Assembly: GCA_009781755.1 (NCBI GenBank)
Contig: WQVD01000015.1
Span: 1 to 62,382, forward strand
Direction of reading: 5' to 3'
Length of the DNA stretch: 62,382 nucleotides
Source: Defluviitaleaceae bacterium
Lineage (GTDB): Bacteria > Bacillota > Clostridia > Lachnospirales > WQUN01
Shown here: positions 1 to 7,400 of the stretch, in pieces
How positions within the stretch are numbered: the first letter of the stretch is position 1
Layout: the number at the start of each line of letters is the position of its first letter
Translations under genes and position numbers: made by a program
Notes under the pieces: generated by a model
Told to the model about the DNA's origin: nothing
The model's input: the letters and a program-made list of their open reading frames with translations, nothing else
Databases searched by the model: none

Positions 1-42
1 CGTGTTCAGCTGACCCGTACTAATAGACCGAGGGCTTGACCA
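1..42 (+). rRNA. 23S ribosomal RNA, 3' end (partial)
   Basis: The first bases carry the conserved 3' end of bacterial 23S rRNA (GACCCGTACTAATAGACCGA followed by GGGCTTGACC). The rest of the gene lies before the window. The exact 3' end is estimated from the terminal GGCTTGACC. No 5S rRNA follows before the tRNA-Pro gene. Confidence 0.93.
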
Positions 43-147
43 GTAATCGGTTCATCGCTCGTCAATAGATGACCACGATGACCTTTGATACGGAGTACGC
101 GATACTGCGTATCTCGCTTCTTTTACCTTCTCTGTATTGAGTTTTCA

Positions 148-178
148 TTACGCCGCGCCGGTTTGGCGTGGCGTTTTT
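148..178 (+). terminator. Rho-independent terminator after the rRNA gene
   Basis: A 9-bp GC-rich stem (CGCCGCGCC / GGCGTGGCG, one G-T pair) closes a GGTTT loop and is followed by five T. It sits about 105 bases after the 23S end, so the rRNA operon probably ends here without a 5S gene. Confidence 0.6.
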
Positions 179-195
179 GCAACTGATAACCTTTT

Positions 196-270
196 CGGGG
201 TGTAGCGTAGTTTGGCTAGCGCGCGTGGTTTGGGACCACGAGGTCGCAGGTTCGAATCCTGTCACCCCGG
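196..270 (+). tRNA. tRNA-Pro (anticodon TGG)
   Basis: The cloverleaf can be read directly: acceptor CGGGGTG pairs with CACCCCG, the anticodon loop is TTTGGGA, and the T arm is GCAGG-TTCGAAT-CCTGT. The discriminator base is G. The 3' CCA is not encoded, so it must be added after transcription. Confidence 0.95.
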
Positions 271-372
271 TTGCATGAGCGAGCAGATTTGCGAAGTAAA
301 TCGACCGGCCGTGATTATGTGGTTGAAGCGATTCACAAGAATGATCGGCCAAAACGGAAGTTAAAATGAAAA

Positions 373-406
373 ACCGGAACGCACTTGTGTGCGATTCCGG
401 TTTTTT
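373..406 (+). terminator. Rho-independent terminator after tRNA-Pro
   Basis: Long stem ACCGGAA(C)GCAC / GTGCGATTCCGGT with a TTGT loop and a run of six T. It probably ends the tRNA-Pro transcript. Confidence 0.8.
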
Positions 407-508
407 GCTTGGAGAGGGGTTGGGTTGCGTGTGTATGGATTTACATGGAGCGGGTTTGGGATGCGCGTGCGACTTGTTTGGAGAAGATTTGGGTTGCTTG
501 TGAACGGA

Positions 509-1600
509 TTAACTTTCCAAGAACTCACGCAATAGGTTGGTTAGGTCTTCGGAATCAATGTGCTCTATGATGGATTCAATGTCGATGCCTAGGTTGGTTA
601 GTTGCGCGAGGTTGTTGGGGGTGCGCAATAGGTTGATCAGGTCTTCGGAGTCCATGTGCTCTAAAATGGATTCGATGTCTACGCCTAGGGTGATTAGCTG
701 CTGTAGCTTGTTTTGTTCGTTTTGGCTGAAGGGATGAAGTGGGGGTGGCGTGGCGGTGTTGCCGTAGACTAGGTGTGACCAATGGCTGTCGCGCGGGTAT
801 CCGCCCGGGAATTTGATGTTGTGGCGTTGGGGAAGTTGGGGGTTGGGGATTTCTTCGTCGAGGAGGGCGGCGAATTCGGCTTTGTCGGGTAGGAAGGCGC
901 AGTGTGCGTCCATGGCGGCGAATTGTAGGGTGATGTTAATGTTGTTGTGGTGGGCGATGCCTGAGCCGGTGTTGAAGGGGATCTCGTAACGGTACCAACC
1001 TTGGTGGTGTTTTGTTGGCTTGATGTAATCGCGGTTGAGCCGGAAGATGAAGGGATTTTCCGAGTTGTCGTTTAAATAAATGCGGAATTGGCACAATTCG
1101 TCTAGGCGGTCGTTTTCGCCGCCGTTGAGCCAAAAGGTGAATACATAGGATTTGTTTTTATCCAACATTATATTCGGTGATTCTACCGATGACCAATTCT
1201 TGTGCCAGTCGCCGATGCAGAAGGCTTCGGTAAGGTCGCCGGCCATGTCGGTGATGAAGGTGCGCTCTACCTTGTTGCTCCAATTGTTTCTGGCGGGTTC
1301 GACCTGCCATGTACGTGGCTCGAAGGTAAAAGTGCCTTCCGGGTGGTGGGCGTAAAACGCGGTTCCTGCTTGTGCTTCGCGTTTCGTTTGATTTGTATTT
1401 TCCATGGGTTCCTCCAAAGTCATAAATGATTTGGGCGGACACGCCAACATGAGGGTCTGGTGATCTATGAAACGTGCCCGGCCTTTCTTGGCAAGCCCGC
1501 GGGCCCGTCGGGAATAAGTGGTTCCATAATCCGTACCCTGCGCGTCTACAACGCGAATGTTTTTGTTTATGGGTCTTCGCCCCTTCCTTCCTTTCGTCAT
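509..1600 (-). CDS. Hypothetical protein with RRARGL/ACPP N-terminal motif and C-terminal 32-residue tandem repeat
   Basis: About 363 residues, not assignable to a function. Near the N-terminus is a motif (IRVVDAQGTDYG..., then RRARGLAKKGRARF and LACPP) that I recognise from many unnamed clostridial proteins, where it marks the beginning of the chain. The middle (about residues 90-270) is rich in W, F and N and has the alternating pattern of a beta-sandwich, possibly carbohydrate-binding. The C-terminus holds two copies of a 32-residue unit centred on LG(V/I)DIES(I)(L/I)EH(M/I)DSEDL. There is no signal peptide or membrane segment, so it is probably cytoplasmic. The start is uncertain: the ATG at 1600 has no good ribosome site, a TTG at 1699 is in frame, and a GGAAGGAAGGGG sequence lies inside the proposed N-terminus, so the true start may be slightly further in. 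Confidence 0.7.
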   Translation of the reverse strand: MTKGRKGRRPINKNIRVVDAQGTDYGTTYSRRARGLAKKGRARFIDHQTLMLACPPKSFMTLEEPMENTNQTKREAQAGTAFYAHHPEGTFTFEPRTWQVEPARNNWSNKVERTFITDMAGDLTEAFCIGDWHKNWSSVESPNIMLDKNKSYVFTFWLNGGENDRLDELCQFRIYLNDNSENPFIFRLNRDYIKPTKHHQGWYRYEIPFNTGSGIAHHNNINITLQFAAMDAHCAFLPDKAEFAALLDEEIPNPQLPQRHNIKFPGGYPRDSHWSHLVYGNTATPPPLHPFSQNEQNKLQQLITLGVDIESILEHMDSEDLINLLRTPNNLAQLTNLGIDIESIIEHIDSEDLTNLLREFLES

Positions 1601-1757
1601 AGTGTGGCGCAAGGTGCGCCGTCGTTGGTCGCTGCGTTTTTTATCATGGGTGTCTTCCCCGCTTGGGAGGATTGTTGCAAAAGGATGACAAAAAGTCAAT
1701 CGTAGGAATGAGATGAAGTGATTTGCGTAAAAAATTATGGAAAAGTGAAGAAAAACC

Positions 1758-1787
1758 TTGCATGCGATGGGATTTATGTGCTATAGT
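1758..1787 (+). promoter_or_regulatory. Promoter of the tRNA Arg-His-Lys cluster
   Basis: TTGCAT (-35) and TATAGT (-10) are separated by 18 bases and lie 35 bases before tRNA-Arg. This fits a housekeeping sigma promoter. Confidence 0.65.
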
Positions 1788-1821
1788 GCGTGGGCTTTTT
1801 GCGTAGGTTGATTTTGAACGG

Positions 1822-1895
1822 GTACCTGTAGCTCAGTTGGATAGAGCATCGGCCTTCTAAGCCGAGGGTCAGGGGTTCGAATCCCTTCAGGTACA
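1822..1895 (+). tRNA. tRNA-Arg (anticodon TCT)
   Basis: Acceptor GTACCTG pairs with CAGGTAC, the anticodon loop is CTTCTAA, and the T arm reads AGGGG-TTCGAAT-CCCTT. The discriminator is A and no CCA is encoded. It is first of a three-tRNA cluster. Confidence 0.95.
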
Positions 1896-1904
1896 TTGTT
1901 AAGG

Positions 1905-1939
1905 GAGTACGAATTTTTCCTTCGGAAAAATTGCCCGCG
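1905..1939 (+). repeat. Duplicated spacer hairpin before tRNA-His, copy 1
   Basis: A 35-base stretch with a perfect 9-bp stem (AATTTTTCC / GGAAAAATT, loop TTC) recurs unchanged at 18758-18792, again shortly before a tRNA-His. The bases between stem and tRNA are diverged. It may be a processing signal or a relic of a tRNA cluster duplication. Confidence 0.8.
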
Positions 1940-1982
1940 AAAATTTGCGGGTGGTGCGTTTCGCAATTTTTCGCTAGTTGTC

Positions 1983-2057
1983 GGTGGATGTGGCGCAGTT
2001 GGTTAGCGCGCAAGATTGTGGCTCTTGAGGTCGCGGGTTCGAATCCCGTTATCCACC
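1983..2057 (+). tRNA. tRNA-His (anticodon GTG), copy 1
   Basis: Acceptor GTGGATG pairs with TATCCAC. An extra 5' G (1983) faces C at 2057, as expected for tRNA-His. The anticodon region is GATTGTGGCTC. No CCA is encoded. A second copy at 18835 differs by two bases in the D loop (TT here, CC there). Confidence 0.95.
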
Positions 2058-2080
2058 TTTTGCCCTGTAAGCCGGGCATC

Positions 2081-2167
2081 TGTGCCGCAAGGCACACCCG
2101 CAATGAAAGCCGCCCAAAGCAGCGACGGCGAAATGTGCCGCAAGGCACACCCGCAGTGAAGCCGCCC
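2081..2167. repeat. Two copies of a GC-rich hairpin unit between tRNA-His and tRNA-Lys
   Basis: A unit beginning TGTGCC-GCAA-GGCACA (a 6-bp stem with a GCAA loop) followed by a CCGC...GCCGCCC tail occurs at 2081-2115 and 2134-2167. Further GC hairpins flank it, such as GCGGGGC-TGT-GCCCCGC near 2191. The whole 186-base spacer is missing from the second His-Lys pair, where the spacer is only seven bases, so it looks inserted here. Confidence 0.65.
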
Positions 2168-2243
2168 TACGCGGCGAACGAGGAAGCGGAGCGGGGCTGT
2201 GCCCCGCGTAGCGGCGGGGTTTGGGGCAGCGCCCCATTTAAAT

Positions 2244-2316
2244 GAATCGTTAGCTCAGTCGGTAGAGCATTAGACTTTTAATCTAAGGGTCCAGGGTTCG
2301 AGCCCCTGACGATTCA
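2244..2316 (+). tRNA. tRNA-Lys (anticodon TTT), copy 1
   Basis: Acceptor GAATCGT pairs with ACGATTC, the anticodon loop is CTTTTAA, and the T arm is CCAGG-GTTCGAG-CCCCTG-like. The discriminator is A and no CCA is encoded. The sequence matches the copy at 18917. Confidence 0.95.
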
Positions 2317-2320
2317 GAAC

Positions 2321-2353
2321 AAAACTGTCTTGTTGATGCAAGGCAGTTTTTTT
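2321..2353 (+). terminator. Rho-independent terminator after the tRNA cluster
   Basis: Stem AAACTGTCTTG / CAAGGCAGTTT with a TTGATG loop and a T7 run directly after tRNA-Lys. Confidence 0.8.
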
Positions 2354-2430
2354 ATATGAAGCTGTAAGGTTTTGCTTCCGCCGACACTATATAGGGGTAG
2401 TGCAAACACCCTTGTCTATGGAGGTGAAGT

Positions 2431-2766
2431 GTGAAGCATACATTGCTGCTGCCAAAAGTGGAAATACCGCGTGCTTTTATGGGCAATGATAGGATCATGC
2501 GCGTGTTATATTCCACCATTGAAGAATTTGAAAACGAAGAAAAACAAGCAATATATTTTTATTATCATCTTAAGCTGCCGCTGCGCGCCATTGCGTGTAA
2601 CTTGGCGTTATCCAAAATGCATATTATCAGTACGTTGGGTTTGTACACGGAGCGGCTGGCAAGCAAAATTGATTTATTTAAAAAGGCATTGCCCTACAAT
2701 GCGGACGACACGATACAAATATGCGATATCCTATTTCCATGGGGCATAAATAGCCGAATAAATTGA
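2431..2766 (+). CDS. Small sigma-region-4-like helix-turn-helix protein, partner of the ECF fusion
   Basis: 111 residues. The GTG start is supported by GGAGGTGA at 2420-2427. The central 60 residues look like a sigma-70 region 4: an acidic stretch with EEKQAIYFYYHLKLPL followed by a helix-turn-helix-like segment (LALSKMHIISTLGLYTERL). It is clearly homologous to the protein at 60462-60791, and both directly precede an ECF sigma factor of the same unusual build. The stop lies eight bases before the sigma start, so the two are probably translated together. By analogy with the known split sigma SigO/RsoA of Bacillus subtilis it may be a co-sigma or a DNA-binding modulator. That function is inference; what I see is the homology and the fixed gene order. 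Confidence 0.8.
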   Translation: MKHTLLLPKVEIPRAFMGNDRIMRVLYSTIEEFENEEKQAIYFYYHLKLPLRAIACNLALSKMHIISTLGLYTERLASKIDLFKKALPYNADDTIQICDILFPWGINSRIN

Positions 2767-2773
2767 GGTGTTT

Positions 2774-4246
2774 ATGATTAATGATGAACATGCACGCGGC
2801 GAGCTTGTACGCCTGATCGGTATAATGCAAAGCGGCGATAAAAGTGCATTTAATGAAATTTATCGCAGGTGCAGTGGGTATGTATCATTTATATGCGCGA
2901 AATTGTGTGATAACAAAGAAGATGCCGAAGAAGTGGTGCAGGATACATTCTTGATTGCATTCAAAAAAAGTGATCAATTGCGGGGCGAAACATTACCCGC
3001 TTATTTGCGTACCATCGCCGTACACGAATGCTTTAACCGGCGGAAGGCCAACCAAAAACGCAGGATGCATACCTTGTCCGCTGATTATGCACTTATCAAC
3101 GTAGCCGAGCTGAACGAGGCGTTGCTGCCTGCAGACGCATTGGACAACAAAGAACTGCATGGTCAATTGCTAAGGGAAATTGCGAAATTGCCGTTGCAAC
3201 AGCGCGATATGATTTATTTATTTTATTACGCCGACTTCGACGCCAAGCAAATTGGCAAAATAATGGGATGCAATGTAAATGTGGTATATACCAACCTGAC
3301 ACGTGCGCGGCAAACCATTAAAAAGAAATTAAACGATGGACGGAGTATGAAGCCGGTGGTGGTGTCGGCCCAAGCGGGGGTATTGCTGCCGTTGGCTGCG
3401 TTGTTTGTTGCCGAAGAAGCGGCCTATGTGGCGGCCTATGTGACGTCTGCGTGGGCCGGTAATATTGCGGTGGGCGCAACCGCCGCGGCCGCAGGGGCAA
3501 AAACAGGCGCAATCGTAGCGGTATGTGCTGTCGCGGCTGCGGCTTTGGCAGCATTCATTTATTTTAACGTGTATCCGACCCGGGAAGCCGAAACCCCAAC
3601 ACCTGAAAGCGCAGTCTACACAGGGCATGAACCACCCGCCTATCCGCTACCCGAACCGCACACAGAACCACCGACCGAACCCGCACCAAAGGAACCTACG
3701 CAAGCCGAACCCGCGCCACCTGAACCCGCACCATCCCCAAGTGAAGATCCGGACAGCGCCGCATCGTCGGCCATGAGTGACCCTGAATACGACACCGAAT
3801 ACGCATCCATCCCATCACCCACGACGGTGCCTGCATTACCACCCGCGCCGCACTACCCCGCTGACCTGCCAACGGAAGTGTTGACGGAACCGGAAACGCA
3901 TGCGCCGCACCAACCCTACGCACCATCCGAACCCTACGATTTTTATGAATATGACGAACCTCCCCATGCGGATCGTACATTACAAATTTTGGCCGCCTTG
4001 GCTGCGGTAAGCACATATTCCGACTTGGCGGACATCATTGATGTTTATGGATTTGTCTTGCATACACAGGCAACCACCGTACATGATATACGGCTTCGTT
4101 TTTATGTAGCCAATGAAGGCAGCGGTGATATATTGGTGGGGAGATGGACAATCGTAGATGCCACCGATTGGCACATGCGGTACGAATTTTTTGAAAACGG
4201 GTACATGCCGCAAGACGGAATGGCTCTGTATGAGTGGATGAATTAA
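2774..4246 (+). CDS. ECF-type sigma factor fused to a membrane segment and an outer C-terminal domain
   Basis: 490 residues, far above the roughly 160-200 of a plain ECF sigma factor. Residues 10-100 are sigma region 2 (YRRCSGYVSFICAKL, EDAEEVVQDTFLIAF). Residues 130-190 are region 4 (LPLQQRDMIYLFYY, then a helix-turn-helix ending in TRARQTIKKKL). A hydrophobic Ala-rich stretch follows (about 195-265), with the clearest membrane helix at 245-266, then a Pro/Glu-rich linker (275-395) and a conserved C-terminal domain (398-490) containing NEGSGDILVG. The layout predicts a membrane-tethered sigma factor with an outer sensor part. The ATG at 2774 is preferred over the in-frame GTG at 2768 because the GAGGTG ribosome site overlaps that GTG. 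It is paralogous along its length to 60807-62171. The giant surface gene follows after a shared regulatory element. Confidence 0.88.
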   Translation: MINDEHARGELVRLIGIMQSGDKSAFNEIYRRCSGYVSFICAKLCDNKEDAEEVVQDTFLIAFKKSDQLRGETLPAYLRTIAVHECFNRRKANQKRRMHTLSADYALINVAELNEALLPADALDNKELHGQLLREIAKLPLQQRDMIYLFYYADFDAKQIGKIMGCNVNVVYTNLTRARQTIKKKLNDGRSMKPVVVSAQAGVLLPLAALFVAEEAAYVAAYVTSAWAGNIAVGATAAAAGAKTGAIVAVCAVAAAALAAFIYFNVYPTREAETPTPESAVYTGHEPPAYPLPEPHTEPPTEPAPKEPTQAEPAPPEPAPSPSEDPDSAASSAMSDPEYDTEYASIPSPTTVPALPPAPHYPADLPTEVLTEPETHAPHQPYAPSEPYDFYEYDEPPHADRTLQILAALAAVSTYSDLADIIDVYGFVLHTQATTVHDIRLRFYVANEGSGDILVGRWTIVDATDWHMRYEFFENGYMPQDGMALYEWMN

Positions 4247-4250
4247 AAAG

Positions 4251-4300
4251 GTTAACAATAATTAACATTCAAGCATAGTGTGCTCTTTTTGGGGTACACT
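4251..4300 (+). promoter_or_regulatory. Surface-gene regulatory element, copy 1 (imperfect GTTAAC palindrome plus GGGGTACA)
   Basis: GTTAACAATAATTAAC (4251-4266) is followed 24 bases later by GGGGTACA (4291-4298), with a shared AAGCAT block between them. The same order and spacing occur at 8801-8848 before the second surface gene. The likely role is an operator plus promoter for the gene at 4412; which sigma factor reads it is not known. Confidence 0.6.
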
Positions 4301-4411
4301 TATTTTGATTGAAAATTGCTATGTATAGATTATCCATTGTATTCCATGTAATTGCGTGATATAGTGAATGCAGTGAATAATTGAATGATCAAGAAAAAAG
4401 GAGCTGCGAAC

Positions 4412-7400
4412 ATGAACAGGAAAGTCAAGACGGGCATGAAAAAAAGAATTGCCTTGGTGCTAGTATTTATTTTACTTGCATCAACGGTGAACCAACTGGC
4501 CTTTGGTGCAGTTGATGAACACAGTAGAGTCGGATACATAAATGAAAGCAGTGGTGCTTCATCTCCGGCAGCAATAGGCATTATGCCACTGGATGGCGAT
4601 ACCTTTACGGCGACGATAGAAGGATTTGGCAATATGACCGATTTCACGTTGCCGGGTCAAACATTTAGCGCGTATTTGGTCGAATCACGCATCGAAGCAC
4701 AAGCGCTTACACTTACCATACCCATTAATGATGCCAGCACAAATCGCACCATTACGATTGAGCTGGCCAATGGCTTGGGTTTGTTTAGTGCACCGGGTAT
4801 GGTGGGTTCTCGTAATTCGCCCCATAGCCAACCTGTAAGGCCGGATGACTGGAGCTTTAATATCAACACGTTGGAAAGCCAATTTGAAGATATTATCATC
4901 GGTGCAACTTGGACGCCCAATGATCCCATCGTGCAGTCAATTTCTGGCAACACTTATCAGCCGCTGGGCGGCACATTGGTGTATACCGTAGACCCAAATG
5001 CCACCGGCGTCGTCCTTACCCTACCGTTGAATGTGATTTCCGATTGGGCGTTTTTATTAAAAGCGCATGACATCGCATCCAACAGCCGATTCCACCCCAA
5101 CGCCATTTCTGTGACCCTGGAAGAAGACGGTGATGTATCCTACAGCGCTACTTTGGCGCGGTACTACCTTGAGGGTAGGGTAAGTTATACCATGCAAAGT
5201 ATATATAACAACGTACAATTGCCCCATGTTCAAGGGGATGAATGGTATACGTATTATAATTTTTGGGCGGTGGGCACTAGCGACACCGGCGGAAGCATCT
5301 CAGCAGGCACCAGAATGGGACAATTGCTTCATGAAACGATGGAATTTGTGTTTCATATACCCAAAGCGCTTTCTGCTTGGGATGACTTGGGCGTAAGATT
5401 GGCACCCGACGAAACGATATTGACCGAAGACATGTTTGAATATGAAGTAGATGCGATTACCAATGCAACATACAATATTTTAACCTTACGATTTATCCAA
5501 GCGGATTTTTCGCTCATGCATAGCGGACGTCGTATCGCAATTTTCGGTATTGTTCCGGACGATACCGAACCCGGCTTGTACACCATAAACAGACCGGGCG
5601 TGGGCAGCAATTTTTTCTCAGTTGCAGAAGGTGTTAATCCTACGAGTACACGACATAATTCACAACAACATATTAGGATATTGTTACCCCACGTAAACAG
5701 ATTAAATATACGAAATGCCCCTGGACTTACGATTTCTGGGCGTTTCCCGGCGGCACCGCTTTCACCACTAGGCGGATTTAGAATGAATAATGAATTTAAT
5801 GATGTTCTAACCAATCAAGCTGTTTGGATGTCCTTCCCGTCCGAAGATATCGGCGTGCGCGGCTTTGTGTTGCCCGCCGGGCATGAAGGCATACAAAACA
5901 TTCGAGCGGTTACTTCAGCCGGAAATGTTATCAATCTCCCTGGCCCCATCGCAATTACGCAACCTGCGTCTGCCGATACGTCCTTATTCCCCCTTGTTAA
6001 TATTGATTTATACGGAATGGGCGAATTGGCATCGGATGAATTTATCATCGAATTTTATTATGAGTTGGCGGGAGAAGTACCCGTAGGTGCAGGATACGCG
6101 GCCAATGCTTCCCTTGTTGGCAATCCCATTGCCAGCCTTAATTTTATGTACTTGGGAACTTTCCGCAATCCGAACGGTGTGCCGGATGATACGTTCATAA
6201 CGAGTCACGCAGTTGCCGGTCAAATTGACCCCAGCAACCCACAAGGCATAGATGAAGATTTGCGCACCCATACAACCATCCATGTGCGCGCAGTCGATAC
6301 GCAATATTTCTTATTTATTTCAACCCCCGGTTCGGGCAGCACCGCATTGGCAGGTGCATCCCTTGTGACCAACGAACCCGGACGGGATGTGAGGATTACC
6401 TTTAATCGTCATAATCACTCCTCTTCCAACCGTGTACAAGCATGGAGCGCACAAGGTTTTTATATATACTTGCGGGCACCGATTGGCCAATTAACCATTG
6501 ATAGAAACAGCATCCGGGCCACACATGCCGGGCAGACATTCCGCGAGTCCAACAACACCTTAGTAATTGATGAATTAATCGACTCTACCGGCAGCTTGGT
6601 ATATCGACTTTCCCTGCCTACGGCAACACTCGGTTGGTACAATAATCATGTAACGCAATTCCCAAGTATAGGCGTGTACTTTAACATTGCGGCATTGCCT
6701 ACGGCACATTCTGCCACCCACCATGTGAATGAAATAATGTTTATTTCTACCATGGATGCGGATATCAATGTGCACTACGCCACCAATTTGGGACGTGTGC
6801 TTTGTGCTGATACCTTTTTCTTTGGTGATCACAGAACCATGGCGGGTATGACGGTTGGCACAACGCACTTAAATCATAACCCCATACTCGTTACGGCATC
6901 GGCCACCTTATCCACCCACGGCGAAATACGCACCTTGGACACCAATAATATGCCAAGCACCGCATGGCAATCATACAATTGGCAAACCGGAAGCAGTGTA
7001 ATTAATCTTGCGCCCGAAGAAGCGATTCAACATCGTTTGCTGTTTGTGAACAACTCGGGCGTATCGGTAAATGATTTTGTCTCTTTACTCCCCATACCCA
7101 AATCGGGCGGCGTATTAACCGGCATGAATCCGACAAGCAACCTGCAACGCGAAGCCTTTGGTTTTTCATTAAACTTGACCGACCCAGTATCCGTACCCGC
7201 CGGTTTTGCGGTTCATTATGCCACGGTGCACACCATGGATGAAGATTATGTAGGTTTTGTGCCTTGGGCATCCATCAGTGATCCTTCCGAAATCCGCATG
7301 GTACGCATCACAAGCACATTGCCCATCCCCGATGGCGAAGAAGGCGAATTCTTGTTAAATCTTGCACCATTGTCAGTAGAAGATGTAGCAGCGGCCGAAT

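Noticed and set aside
1983-2057. tRNA-His (GCAGTTGGTTAGCGC) as a further copy of the dispersed palindrome
   Set aside because: The likeness is limited to about nine bases of the D arm, and the opposite arm is absent.
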